Source: an uncultured Pelagibacteraceae bacterium (lineage in GTDB: Bacteria > Pseudomonadota > Alphaproteobacteria > Pelagibacterales > Pelagibacteraceae). From it: DNA of 64,000 nt. The stretch is from NCBI GenBank assembly GCA_902589455.1, contig CACISX010000001.1:62001-126000 (forward strand), written 5' to 3'. Below the pieces are notes generated by a model, which was not told the DNA's origin, ran no database searches, and was given only the letters and a program-made list of their open reading frames with translations. The position numbers and the translations under genes are program-made. Positions 1-11,547 of this stretch are shown piece by piece (position 1 is the first letter of the stretch; each line of letters starts with the position of its first letter).

Positions 1-1
1 T

Positions 2-268
2 AATACCGCTGAATATGGTGAATATCAATCTGGCCCGAGGGTTGTAAACAAAGAGGAAACTAAGAAAAGAATGAAAGAAGTTTTGGCTGAAATTCAATCT
101 GGAAAATTCACAAAAGAGTGGATGGATGAATGTAAAAATGGTCAAAAGAACTTTCTTGCAACAAGAGCAAAATTAGCTGAGCATCCAGTTGAAAAAGTTG
201 GCGCAGAGTTAAGAGCTATGATGCCTTGGATTAGCAAGAAAAAATTAGTGGATAGTGATAAAAGTTAA
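2..268 (+). CDS. ilvC: Ketol-acid reductoisomerase, C-terminal fragment (cut by window edge)
   Basis: The last 88 residues of ketol-acid reductoisomerase, the NADPH-dependent enzyme that converts acetolactate or acetohydroxybutyrate into dihydroxy acids in isoleucine, valine and leucine synthesis. The frame is open from base 2, so the start lies outside the window; the methionine at position 71 is internal. The fragment begins with the family's C-terminal 'NTAEYGEY' stretch and continues through the helical region with 'GKFTKEWM', 'NFLATRA' and 'MMPWI', typical of the class I (short) form. It ends in a stop at 268, with 81 bases before the next gene. leuA, also a branched-chain pathway gene, lies 5 kb downstream. 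The family assignment is secure; nothing can be said about the N-terminal Rossmann domain. Confidence 0.93.
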   Translation, partial: NTAEYGEYQSGPRVVNKEETKKRMKEVLAEIQSGKFTKEWMDECKNGQKNFLATRAKLAEHPVEKVGAELRAMMPWISKKKLVDSDKS

Positions 269-349
269 ATTTTATTAGTAAATTATTGCTACAATAATTC
301 CATTATTTCACTTATACTTTTTTAAATAAATTTAAAAACGAGGGTTAAA

Positions 350-1918
350 ATGAATACTAAAAATATAGTAAGAATATTACTGTCATTAGTTCTAGTATTT
401 GGATTTTCTTCAGCATGGGCCGCACAAACGATTAAATGGTCTATGCAAGGAGATAGTCTCACACTAGATCCACATGCACAAAACGAGGGTCCAACTACAC
501 AAGTATCTAGACAAGTTTATGAGGCGCTTGTTCAAAGAGGTCTTGATATGAAAATTGGACCTGCTTTAGCTACTAGTTGGAAAGCTACAGATCCAAATAC
601 TTGGGTTTTTCAATTAAGAAAAGACGCAAAGTTTTCTGATGGTTCTGGAATGACATCTGCAGATGTTGTCTTTAGTATCTTAAGAGCTAAACAAAGAACT
701 TCGGACTTTAAGGAATATATCAGCACTGTATCAAATGTTGAGGCAGTAGGAGATTATGCTGTTAAAATAATAACAAGTAAACCAAATCCTATTCTTTTGA
801 ATCAACTTTCAAATATTTTTATAATGTCTAAAGCTTGGTCAGAGAAGAATTTTGCAATGTCGCCACAAAATTGGGACGCTGGACAAGAAACATTTTCTGC
901 AACAAATGCTTTAGGAACAGGTCCATTTAAAATTACTCTTAGAGAGCCAAACACAAAAACAGTGTTTAAAAGAAATAAACATTGGTGGGGTGAAATGGAT
1001 GACAATGGTCTAACTAAGATAGAATTGCTCCCAATTAAAAATGCCGCAACAAGAGTTGCTGCATTATTATCTGGAGAAATAGATATAGTTACGGATGCAC
1101 CAGTTCAAGATTTAAAAAGAATTGGTTCTTCATCAGGTCATAAAGTTGAAAGTACAGCTCAAATGAGAACAATTTTCTTGGGCATGGATCAAGCGGCAGA
1201 CAAGTTAAGAACCGGTAATACTGGTGATAATCCATTCAAGAAAAAAGAAGTAAGACAGGCGCTTTACCAAGCAATTGACATTGAAGCAATTAAGAAAAAA
1301 GTTATGAGAGGTTTGAGTGAACCAGCAGGTATTATAACTTTTCCAGGTGTGAACGGATACACAACTGAACTTGATAAAAGATTACCTTATGATGTTAACG
1401 CTGCAAAAAAACTTTTAGCTGATGCTGGTTATCCTAATGGTTTTAATGTTGAACTTAGATGTCCTAACGATAGATATGTAAACGATGAGGCTATTTGTAC
1501 AGCTGTTGTTGGAATGTTAGGTAAAATTGGAGTTAACGTTAACCTATTTGCTCAAACTAAAAGTAAACACTTCAAAGAGCTTAAAGATAATCAAGGTGAT
1601 TTCTATATGCTAGGATGGGGTGTTCCAACTTTAGATAGTCATTATGTTTTCCATTATTTATATGAAACTGGTGCTAGCTGGAACAAAGTTAACTTTAGTA
1701 ATGCAGATGTAGATGCTGCAATTAGAGTGATGGAAGGTGAAGTTGATTTAGACAAAAGAAATGCTGCAATTGCAAAAGCTTGGAAAATTGTAAGAGATGA
1801 TATTTCTTATCTTCCTTTACATCACCAAGTAATTTCTTGGGCATCTAAAAGTAATGTTAATGTACCTATTAGACCAAACAACGAACCGTTATTTAGGCAC
1901 GCTATTGTTGGTAAATAA
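350..1918 (+). CDS. dppA: Peptide/nickel-type ABC transporter substrate-binding protein
   Basis: A 522-residue extracytoplasmic solute-binding protein of the SBP_bac_5 (DppA/OppA) family. Residues 1-24 are a signal peptide ending in 'SSAWA'. The mature part has the family's early 'LDPHAQNEG' region and a later 'VRQALYQAID' segment, as in dipeptide, oligopeptide and opine binding proteins. The ATG at 350 follows a 'gagg' ribosome-binding sequence. It heads the operon dppA-dppB-dppC-dppDF and is separated from dppB by a 14-bp hairpin, which would allow more binding protein than permease. Length is normal for the family. The ligand cannot be read from sequence; a dipeptide, small oligopeptide or other amino compound is likely. 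The symbol marks the family only. Confidence 0.88.
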   Translation: MNTKNIVRILLSLVLVFGFSSAWAAQTIKWSMQGDSLTLDPHAQNEGPTTQVSRQVYEALVQRGLDMKIGPALATSWKATDPNTWVFQLRKDAKFSDGSGMTSADVVFSILRAKQRTSDFKEYISTVSNVEAVGDYAVKIITSKPNPILLNQLSNIFIMSKAWSEKNFAMSPQNWDAGQETFSATNALGTGPFKITLREPNTKTVFKRNKHWWGEMDDNGLTKIELLPIKNAATRVAALLSGEIDIVTDAPVQDLKRIGSSSGHKVESTAQMRTIFLGMDQAADKLRTGNTGDNPFKKKEVRQALYQAIDIEAIKKKVMRGLSEPAGIITFPGVNGYTTELDKRLPYDVNAAKKLLADAGYPNGFNVELRCPNDRYVNDEAICTAVVGMLGKIGVNVNLFAQTKSKHFKELKDNQGDFYMLGWGVPTLDSHYVFHYLYETGASWNKVNFSNADVDAAIRVMEGEVDLDKRNAAIAKAWKIVRDDISYLPLHHQVISWASKSNVNVPIRPNNEPLFRHAIVGK

Positions 1919-1928
1919 ATAAAAATTG

Positions 1929-1962
1929 TTACAAGCCCTTTATATAGATAAAGGGCTTGTAA
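1929..1962 (+). terminator. Hairpin between dppA and dppB
   Basis: A perfect 14-bp inverted repeat (arms 1929-1942 and 1949-1962, loop of 6) starts 10 bases after the dppA stop. No T-run follows the right arm, so it is not a classical intrinsic terminator. It more likely stabilises the 3' end of a processed dppA message or causes partial attenuation before dppB. Confidence 0.7.
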
Positions 1963-1980
1963 GTAATAACTCCTCTTAAA

Positions 1981-2964
1981 TTGATAAAATATTTTTTTAA
2001 AAGACTGTTTCAATCAGCTTTGGTAATGCTAGTTGTTGCCTTTGTTTCATTTTCTCTGTTCAATTTTGTTGGAGATCCAATAAACAATATGGTTGGAGAA
2101 GAAACCTCAGATGAGGAAAGAGCGGAATTGAGGGAGACATTGGGTCTAATGGACCCAATTCATGTTCAATTTTCTAGATTTGTCATTAATGCCTCTAAAG
2201 GTGAGTTTGGTATTTCTTATCAATTAAGAAGACCTGTATCAGAACTAATTGTTGAGAGGTTGCCAGCAACAATTGAGCTTGTTGTAATTTCTGCTCTAAT
2301 AGCTCTATTAAGTGGTACACTATTGGGAGTATATACAGGCATCAATAGAAAAGGTTTATTAAGTGATTTTGTTTTAGCAGTTTCCTTACTCGGAGTTTCA
2401 CTCCCCACATTTGTAATAGGGATATTATTTATATACTTGTTCGCTGTAATTTTAGGAATACTACCATCTTTTGGAAGAGGTGAAGTTGTTGATTTAGGTT
2501 TTTGGACTACTGGTTTTTTGACAGCATCTGGTCTTAAAGCAATTATTCTTCCATCGGTTACATTAAGTCTTTTTCAAATGACTTATATTATTAGGTTGGT
2601 ACGAGCAGAGATGATGGAAATATTACAAACTGACTATATTAAGTTTGCTCGAGCTCGTGGAATTAACGAAGATAGTATTAAATACAAACATGCATTAAAA
2701 AATGGTTTAATTCCTGTAATTACTATTGCAGGAATAAATATTGGAACTCTAATTGCGTTTTCAATCATCACAGAAACTGTTTTTCAATGGCCTGGCATGG
2801 GATTTTTATTTATTCAGGCTGTTCAATTTGTAGATATACCAATAATGTCAGCATACTTAGTTTTCATTGCATTTGTTTTTGTGATGATAAATTTTATAGT
2901 TGATATTCTTTATTATTTCATTGATCCAAGAATTAGAGTTAAAGGAGACACTGCAAGTGGATAA
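1981..2964 (+). CDS. dppB: Peptide-type ABC transporter permease, DppB family
   Basis: A 327-residue inner-membrane permease of the BPD_transp_1 family. It starts at a TTG codon, chosen because 'MIKYFFKRLFQSALVM' is the standard N-terminus of DppB-type permeases and no better start is nearby. About six membrane segments are visible; the first spans roughly residues 10-30. The cytoplasmic coupling (EAA) loop lies near residues 220-245 ('YIKFARARGI'). It pairs with DppC to form the channel, energised by the fused DppDF ATPase. The gene follows dppA after 62 bases that include a hairpin, and its 3' end overlaps dppC by 8 bases. Substrate follows that of DppA and is not determined. Confidence 0.88.
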   Translation: MIKYFFKRLFQSALVMLVVAFVSFSLFNFVGDPINNMVGEETSDEERAELRETLGLMDPIHVQFSRFVINASKGEFGISYQLRRPVSELIVERLPATIELVVISALIALLSGTLLGVYTGINRKGLLSDFVLAVSLLGVSLPTFVIGILFIYLFAVILGILPSFGRGEVVDLGFWTTGFLTASGLKAIILPSVTLSLFQMTYIIRLVRAEMMEILQTDYIKFARARGINEDSIKYKHALKNGLIPVITIAGINIGTLIAFSIITETVFQWPGMGFLFIQAVQFVDIPIMSAYLVFIAFVFVMINFIVDILYYFIDPRIRVKGDTASG

Positions 2965-3889
2965 CAATTTGAACTTAACAAGATGGGAAAGAATTAAGGA
3001 CAGTGATGTTTACCATAGCTTCATAAAATCTCCGACTGCGATTGTATCATCAGCTATTTTGTTTATAATTTTTTTTTGTTCTTTTTTTATTGAATTTTTG
3101 ACACCTTATACACCTTTTGACCCATCATCCTTATCTTTAATGGATGCATTTACACCACCTTCATGGACTGAGGACGGTCTATCTCAATTTATATTAGGGA
3201 CAGATGGACAAGGAAGAGACATGTTATCAACAATTTTATATGGATGTAGAATTTCACTTATAGTTGGATTTGCTGCAATCATATTTAGTTTAATTCTTGG
3301 AGTTGGTTTAGGATTAACAGCTGGTTATTTTGGTGGCAAATATGAAATGGTAGTAATGAGACTTACAGATGTGCAGTTGACTGTACCAAGTATTTTGATG
3401 GCACTTTTAGTTGATGGTATTGCAAGAGGATTAATTTCAAGAGAGATGCATGACGAGATGGCTATCTATGTTTTAATTTTTGCTATTGGAATTTCTGAAT
3501 GGCCTCAATTTGCAAGAGTATCTAGAGCAGCAACGTTGGTAGAAAAAAATAAAGACTATGTTTCTGCTTCAACAATAATTGGAGTTTCTAATATAATAAT
3601 TATGTTTAAACATATTTTACCAAATATTATGAGACCAGTTTTAGTTATTGGTACTATTGGTTTAGCTCTTGCTATTTTAGCAGAGTCGACTTTAAGTTTC
3701 TTAGGTGTTGGCGTTCCTCCAACTACTCCTTCTTTAGGAACACTAATAAGATTAGGTAATGATTTTTTATTTTCAGGAGAGTGGTGGATTACTTTTTTTC
3801 CAGCAATCTTTTTAGTTATCTTAGCTTTTTCAATTAATTTATTAGGAGACTGGATGAGAGATACTTTAAATCCAAAACTAAAAAAATGA
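2957..3889 (+). CDS. dppC: Peptide-type ABC transporter permease, DppC family
   Basis: A 310-residue second permease of the peptide-type importer. I place the start at GTG 2957, because the purine-rich 'aaaggagac' ribosome-binding sequence sits just upstream and the protein then begins 'VDNNLNLTRW'. A longer reading from 2900 would overlap dppB deeply. The N-terminal soluble tail and first membrane segment (about residues 25-48), followed by a periplasmic region ('LGTDGQGRDMLS'), are DppC signatures. The coupling loop is near 'YVSASTIIGVS'. Its stop overlaps the ATG of the ATPase gene (ATGA), indicating translational coupling. Confidence 0.88.
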   Translation: MDNNLNLTRWERIKDSDVYHSFIKSPTAIVSSAILFIIFFCSFFIEFLTPYTPFDPSSLSLMDAFTPPSWTEDGLSQFILGTDGQGRDMLSTILYGCRISLIVGFAAIIFSLILGVGLGLTAGYFGGKYEMVVMRLTDVQLTVPSILMALLVDGIARGLISREMHDEMAIYVLIFAIGISEWPQFARVSRAATLVEKNKDYVSASTIIGVSNIIIMFKHILPNIMRPVLVIGTIGLALAILAESTLSFLGVGVPPTTPSLGTLIRLGNDFLFSGEWWITFFPAIFLVILAFSINLLGDWMRDTLNPKLKK

Positions 3890-5568
3890 GTTTTTTAAAA
3901 ATAAAAAATCTTAGCGTTGATTATCAGATGAGAAAAGAAACTGTTTATGCAGCTAAAAATGTAAATATTGAGGTAAATAAAGGAGAAATTCTAGGTTTAG
4001 TAGGTGAGTCAGGTTCAGGAAAAAGTACAGTTGGAAATGCTATAATTAATTTAATTGATGAGCCTGGAAGAGTTTCTAGTGGTTCAGTTATTTTAGGTGA
4101 TTTAAATATTCATGAAAATTCTGAGAGTATAGTTAAATATAGGGGGAATAAAATTGGATTAATATTTCAAGATCCTCAAACTTCTTTAAATCCAATACTT
4201 ACAGTTGGTGAACAATTAATAGAAACTATTCAAACACATCTTAAGATGAGCAAAGAGGATGCAAAAAATAAATCTATTAGTTTATTAAAAGAAGTTGGAA
4301 TTAAAGATGCAGAGAAAAGATTTGATAATTATCCTCATCAATTTTCAGGTGGAATGAGACAGAGGGTGGTTATTTCTTTGGCATTATGTTGCGAACCAGA
4401 ATTATTAATAGCAGACGAACCTACAACAGCATTAGATGTTTCCATTCAGTCTCAGATTTTAGAACTTATAAAAAAATTAACAAAGGAAAGAAATCTTGCG
4501 GTTATTTTAATTACGCATGATATGGGTGTGATAGCTGAGACTGCTGACCGAGTTGCAGTTATGAAAAGTGGTAATTTAGTTGAAATTGGTGAAACAAAAA
4601 AAATATTAACTCATCCACAAGAAAATTATACTAAAAGTTTAGTAAGTTCAGTTCCTCCAACTAACAAAAAAATTTCAAGATTTGTAATAGTTGAAAAAGA
4701 CAATAACAATAAAAAAGAAAACAATATTAAAATATTAAATAGGTGGACAAAAAAAGAAATATTAAATCAAGATTTAGTGCAGATCAAAAATCTTAATAAA
4801 AGTTTTGATGACAATTTTTTTGCAGAAAGTTCTAAGAATTCTGTGATGGCTGTGAACGATGTTTCATTTGAAATAAAAGAAGGAGAATCTTTTGGTTTAG
4901 TAGGAGAGAGTGGGAGTGGAAAATCTACTATTGCTAAAATGATTGTAAATTTATTTAAACCTACTAATGGAGACATCTTCTTTGATAATGTTTGTATTAC
5001 AAAAATAGAACAGAGATCTCAGTTAATGAAATTTAGAAAACAAATTCAAATGATTTTTCAAGACCCTTACTCTTCATTAAATGGAAGATTAAAAGTAAAA
5101 GACATTATTGCAGAACCAATAACACTTCATAATCCATCTATTTCCAATGTTGATTTAAATAATTATATTTATGATTTACTAGAGTCAGTAGAATTAACCC
5201 AAAAATCTGCAGATCGATATCCACATGAATTTTCAGGAGGGCAGAGACAAAGAATATCAATTGCAAGAGCGCTTGCTACACAACCAAGACTTTTAGTTTG
5301 CGACGAACCTACCTCTGCTCTAGATGTTAGTATTCAAGCTCAGATACTAAATTTACTAAAAGATCTTCAAGAGCAATTAAATTTAACAATATTATTTATT
5401 AGCCACGATCTGCCAGTTGTTAGACAAATGTGTGATAGAATTGGAGTACTAAAAGATGGTAAGTTATGTGAAGTTTCTGAAACTGAGAAATTGTTTTTGA
5501 ACCCTACTCATGAATACACAAAGGAACTTCTGCACTTAATGCCTAAAATTGAGTCTATTTATATTTAA
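3886..5568 (+). CDS. Fused peptide-type ABC transporter ATPase (DppD-DppF in one chain)
   Basis: A 560-residue protein with two complete ABC ATPase domains that power the DppBC channel. Domain 1 has Walker A 'GESGSGKST' at 40-48, signature 'FSGGMRQR' near 153-160 and Walker B 'LLIADEP' at 173-179. Domain 2 repeats these at 341-349, 450-457 and about 470-476. Each domain ends with the oligopeptide-type C-terminal extension (for example 'HPQENYTKSL' and 'NPTHEYTKEL'). A charged, Lys/Asn-rich linker of about 40 residues (265-305) joins them. Such fusions are known (YejF, GsiA) and here replace separate dppD and dppF genes. It overlaps dppC by 4 bases and ends the operon. Confidence 0.9.
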   Translation: MSFLKIKNLSVDYQMRKETVYAAKNVNIEVNKGEILGLVGESGSGKSTVGNAIINLIDEPGRVSSGSVILGDLNIHENSESIVKYRGNKIGLIFQDPQTSLNPILTVGEQLIETIQTHLKMSKEDAKNKSISLLKEVGIKDAEKRFDNYPHQFSGGMRQRVVISLALCCEPELLIADEPTTALDVSIQSQILELIKKLTKERNLAVILITHDMGVIAETADRVAVMKSGNLVEIGETKKILTHPQENYTKSLVSSVPPTNKKISRFVIVEKDNNNKKENNIKILNRWTKKEILNQDLVQIKNLNKSFDDNFFAESSKNSVMAVNDVSFEIKEGESFGLVGESGSGKSTIAKMIVNLFKPTNGDIFFDNVCITKIEQRSQLMKFRKQIQMIFQDPYSSLNGRLKVKDIIAEPITLHNPSISNVDLNNYIYDLLESVELTQKSADRYPHEFSGGQRQRISIARALATQPRLLVCDEPTSALDVSIQAQILNLLKDLQEQLNLTILFISHDLPVVRQMCDRIGVLKDGKLCEVSETEKLFLNPTHEYTKELLHLMPKIESIYI

Positions 5569-5620
5569 TTTTTATGTTGCCTCAAATGTTCTATTAAATT
5601 ACTTAATTTTACTTATTATT

Positions 5621-5648
5621 TTGCAATCTCTCTTATAGATTGTATTAT
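5621..5648 (+). promoter_or_regulatory. Candidate sigma-70-type promoter for leuA-mreBCD
   Basis: A TTGCAA -35 box (5621-5626), a 16-base spacer and a TATTAT -10 box (5643-5648) lie in the 104-base gap before leuA. Transcription would start near 5655, leaving a leader of roughly 18 bases. The rest of the gap shows nothing clear. Prediction by eye only. Confidence 0.45.
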
Positions 5649-5672
5649 AGTTTTTCTAAAAATATTAGAGTT

Positions 5673-8278
<2,606 letters not shown>

Positions 8279-8283
8279 AAAAA

Positions 8284-9132
8284 ATGGCAGCTGGCAGAGA
8301 TGATTTTGTAATTGCCATTAGGTCAGCTTTTTTAAAAAAAAAAGATAAACAGAAATTTTCATTACTAACTTTAATTTTCTTATCTATTTTTGTAATTATT
8401 TTAAGTAATTTTAATTTTAAGGCAATTCAAATTATAAAATCAAGTATTAATGAGGTGATTTATCGATCATCATTTTTTATTTCTATTCCCGAAAATTATT
8501 TTAAAAATTTAAAAGAAAATTTTGAGATACATATGGGGCTTTATGAAAGTTATAATCAAACTAAAACTGAATTAGAAAATTTAAAGCAACAACAATTATC
8601 AGATGATTTTTTGAAGATTGAAAATGAAAAATTGAGATCATTGATTGATGAAAATATAAAATCTAATGAGATATTTGCTAAAGTTTTAATTGATAAAGAA
8701 AGTCCTTACTTAAAATCAATAGTTTTAAACAAAGGTTCTAAAGACGATGTAAAAATAGGCATGGCAATTATTGATGGTGTTTATTTAGTCGGACAGGTAA
8801 TTGAAGTCAATTATACTAATTCTAGGGCACTTTTATTATCTGATCTTAATAGCAAAATACCTTCCGTTTTAGAGCCAGATGATATTCAAGCTGTAATATC
8901 TGGAACTGGAGGTGACTTTGGAGTAATTGAACATACTCAAGATGAATATGAAAAAAAATTGGAAGAGGGAGATGTAATTGCTTATACATCAGGTTTAGGT
9001 GGTTTGTTTAAACCAGGAATTCCAATTGGAAAAATATTAAAAGAACAAAGAGAAAAAATAAATTTTTTTTCAGACTTTACTCAATTGAATTATGTAAAAA
9101 TAGTATCGTATAAAATAGGAAGTGAAAAATAA
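8284..9132 (+). CDS. mreC: Rod-shape-determining protein MreC
   Basis: A 282-residue bitopic membrane protein that activates the PBP2-RodA complex from the periplasm. It has a short basic cytoplasmic tail, one membrane segment at about 26-45, a coiled coil at about 80-115 (rich in Glu, Lys and Leu), then the beta-barrel MreC domain with 'LNKGSKDDVKIGMAII' and 'GLGGLFKPGIPIG'. It starts 5 bases after mreB and overlaps the mreD start by one base. Gene order and domain layout make the call firm, although the primary sequence is diverged, as is usual for this family. Confidence 0.9.
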   Translation: MAAGRDDFVIAIRSAFLKKKDKQKFSLLTLIFLSIFVIILSNFNFKAIQIIKSSINEVIYRSSFFISIPENYFKNLKENFEIHMGLYESYNQTKTELENLKQQQLSDDFLKIENEKLRSLIDENIKSNEIFAKVLIDKESPYLKSIVLNKGSKDDVKIGMAIIDGVYLVGQVIEVNYTNSRALLLSDLNSKIPSVLEPDDIQAVISGTGGDFGVIEHTQDEYEKKLEEGDVIAYTSGLGGLFKPGIPIGKILKEQREKINFFSDFTQLNYVKIVSYKIGSEK

Positions 9133-9650
9133 TGTCATCACTTAATAAAAGTCCATTTTTAAAAATCTTTTTGTCTTATTTGCCTTTGCTGATATTATTT
9201 TTTTCAGTTTTTAATGAATTTGATTTCAATTATTTAAAACTTGATTATTTTTCATTTAATTTTGTACATTTATTAATTTTCTTTTGGACTTTAAGAAACC
9301 CAGATTATCTAGGCTATCTAGCAATATTTTTTGCAGGTATAATTAATGATGTTGTAATAGGGATACCAATAGGAATTAGTAGTTTTTGTTATTTACTTCT
9401 TTGTTCAGTTACAGCATATATTAGGAATATTACGTTATCCCCCAACTTTATTAAGGATTGGATATCACTTTTGTTTACAATATTGTTAATAAATTCAATT
9501 CAGGTAATAATTTTAGATCTAATTTTTCTAATCAAAGTTAATTACATGGATTATTTAATTAACTCAGGGTTTACATTTTTATTTTACCCAATATTTTTCA
9601 TAATTTTCAATTTTTTAAACGAACGCATTACGAAACAACCTAATGATTAA
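9132..9650 (+). CDS. mreD: Rod-shape-determining protein MreD
   Basis: A 172-residue, very hydrophobic protein with about five membrane segments. MreD homologues are poorly conserved, so identification rests on length, topology and position between mreC and mrdA. The conserved 'GIINDVVIGIPIG' region (about 69-81) resembles the family's 'GLLxDxLxGxPLG' motif. It belongs to the elongasome. The ATG overlaps the mreC stop (TAATG) and its 3' end overlaps mrdA by 8 bases. Confidence 0.85.
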   Translation: MSSLNKSPFLKIFLSYLPLLILFFSVFNEFDFNYLKLDYFSFNFVHLLIFFWTLRNPDYLGYLAIFFAGIINDVVIGIPIGISSFCYLLLCSVTAYIRNITLSPNFIKDWISLLFTILLINSIQVIILDLIFLIKVNYMDYLINSGFTFLFYPIFFIIFNFLNERITKQPND

Positions 9651-11547
9651 ATCTAATTCAGGAATAAGAAAAACAGATGTAATTAACAGAAGGATGTTTA
9701 TAATTGGTGCAGCTAAAATTGTAGTTTTTGTAGGTATTATTGCTAGATTGTTTTCATTGCAAATAAATGAAAATAAAAAATATCTCACTCTTTCAGATAA
9801 AAATAGAATTAGGGAATGGAAACTTCCTCCTACACGAGGAAATATTGTTGATTACTTTGGAAATACAATAGCAGGAAATTTAAAAGTATATCAATTACAT
9901 ATAATTCCTGAGCAAGTTGAAAATTTTAATTATTTGTTATTAAGGTTAAAAAATCTTTTAGATCTTAGTGAAAAGAAAATTGCTAAAATTAATAAATTGA
10001 AATCAAAATTGAAACCTTGGGACAGTATTATCGTTTCTGAAAATTTAACTTGGAGTCAATTTGTTAAAATCAATAATTATTTATATGACCTAGTGGGTGT
10101 TAAACCAGTGATGACGATTTCAAGAAATTATCCGTTTAAGGAGATGTATACTCATGTTCTCGGATATGTAAGTCAACCAAATGAACAGGAGATTTTAGCA
10201 AATGAAACTGTCCAGGAAAGATTTGTTCCTGGAATGAAAATTGGAAAATTAGGTTTAGAGAAAAGACTTGAAAATTATTTAATAGGAACAAATGCTATTC
10301 AAAGATATGAAGTTAACGCCTATGGTAAAAGAATTAATCAACTTGAGCATCAAAAAGGTGAGCAAGGATCAAAAATACGTTTAACTGTTGATACAAAAGT
10401 ACAGAAGGCTTGTGCAGAGTTGTTAAAAGATAAAGCAGGATCTATTAGTGTGATGGATGTTTTTACTGGAGACATAATAGCCATGTATTCTTCTCCGTCT
10501 TATGATCCAAATTTATTTCTTTTTGGAATAAGTCAAGATGAATGGCAATTGATAAGAAATAATCCTCTAAAACCTCTAATAAACAAAACTCTATCAGGGC
10601 TTTATTCTCCAGGTTCTACTATTAAGCCAATAGTTGCTCTTTCTGCATTAGAAAATAACGTTATAGACACAAAGTTTAAAGTTAAATGTACAGGTAAAAT
10701 GGAATTATACGGTCAAACATTTCATTGTTGGAAAGAAAAGGGACATGGTTGGGTAAGTTTAAAAAATGCAATGAAGCAATCTTGCGATACTTATTTTTAC
10801 GAAGTTTCAAGGTTGTTGGGTGTAGATAGGTTGAATATTACAGCAGAAAAATTTGGTTTAGGAAAAAAAGTACTTGGAGAATATTTTGAAAACGAAAAGA
10901 AAGGACTATTCCCTAATACAAAATGGAAAAAAAATAATCTTGGTCGTGGTTGGGTTTTAGGAGAAACATTGATAACTGGTATAGGTCAGGGTTACATTCA
11001 ATCTACTCCATTACAACTTTGCATGATGACAGCACAAATTGCAAACGGTGGTTATAAAATCAAACCAAAAATAATAGTTGATAACAGACCATTAAGTTTA
11101 GAAGAGGCTAAAAAATCAATGCAGGATGAACAACTGCACGATTCAGATAAAAAATTATTTAAAAATAAAAAAAATATAAAGATTGTTCAAGAAGCAATAT
11201 TTAGCTCAACTAATGAAAGATTTGGAACTTCTTATAGGTCAAGAATTGACAATCCTAAATATCAATTTGCTGGAAAAACTGGAACAGCTCAGGTCAAAAG
11301 AATTAGTAAAAGGGAACGTGAATTAGATTTAGAATTAGAACAAATTCCATATAAAGATAGGGATCACGCTTTGTATGTTGCCTATGGTCCTTATATTAAT
11401 CCAAGATATGCTTTAAGTATAATTGTAGAGCATGGTGGATCTGGTAGTAAGGCAGCAGCACCTATTGCAAAAAAATTATTCAAATTAATTATTGATAGAC
11501 ATGAGTTAAGAAATAAACAATCGAATTTTGAGGAGATAAGTATTTAA
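9643..11547 (+). CDS. mrdA: Penicillin-binding protein 2 (elongasome transpeptidase)
   Basis: A 634-residue class B penicillin-binding protein that cross-links lateral-wall peptidoglycan with RodA. It has a short cytoplasmic tail, one membrane segment (about 20-40), a non-catalytic dimerisation domain ('PPTRGNIVDYFG' at 62-73) and the transpeptidase domain. All three active-site motifs are present: S325-T-I-K328 with the catalytic serine, S380-C-D382, and K545-T-G547. Length is normal. It starts 8 bases inside mreD and ends directly against the rodA start. beta-lactams should acylate S325. Confidence 0.95.
   Translation: MIKSNSGIRKTDVINRRMFIIGAAKIVVFVGIIARLFSLQINENKKYLTLSDKNRIREWKLPPTRGNIVDYFGNTIAGNLKVYQLHIIPEQVENFNYLLLRLKNLLDLSEKKIAKINKLKSKLKPWDSIIVSENLTWSQFVKINNYLYDLVGVKPVMTISRNYPFKEMYTHVLGYVSQPNEQEILANETVQERFVPGMKIGKLGLEKRLENYLIGTNAIQRYEVNAYGKRINQLEHQKGEQGSKIRLTVDTKVQKACAELLKDKAGSISVMDVFTGDIIAMYSSPSYDPNLFLFGISQDEWQLIRNNPLKPLINKTLSGLYSPGSTIKPIVALSALENNVIDTKFKVKCTGKMELYGQTFHCWKEKGHGWVSLKNAMKQSCDTYFYEVSRLLGVDRLNITAEKFGLGKKVLGEYFENEKKGLFPNTKWKKNNLGRGWVLGETLITGIGQGYIQSTPLQLCMMTAQIANGGYKIKPKIIVDNRPLSLEEAKKSMQDEQLHDSDKKLFKNKKNIKIVQEAIFSSTNERFGTSYRSRIDNPKYQFAGKTGTAQVKRISKRERELDLELEQIPYKDRDHALYVAYGPYINPRYALSIIVEHGGSGSKAAAPIAKKLFKLIIDRHELRNKQSNFEEISI

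Noticed and set aside
269-349. Promoter for dppA
   Set aside because: A TATACT-like -10 at 313-318 exists, but no -35 box stands at an acceptable distance; not listed as a feature.
2900-2956. Longer N-terminus for dppC
   Set aside because: It would overlap dppB by 65 bases and lacks a ribosome-binding site; the GTG at 2957 has one and gives the family-typical start.
5569-5672. Riboswitch or leucine attenuator before leuA
   Set aside because: No leader peptide with leucine codons and no terminator hairpin is visible; only a short weak inverted repeat inside the promoter spacer.
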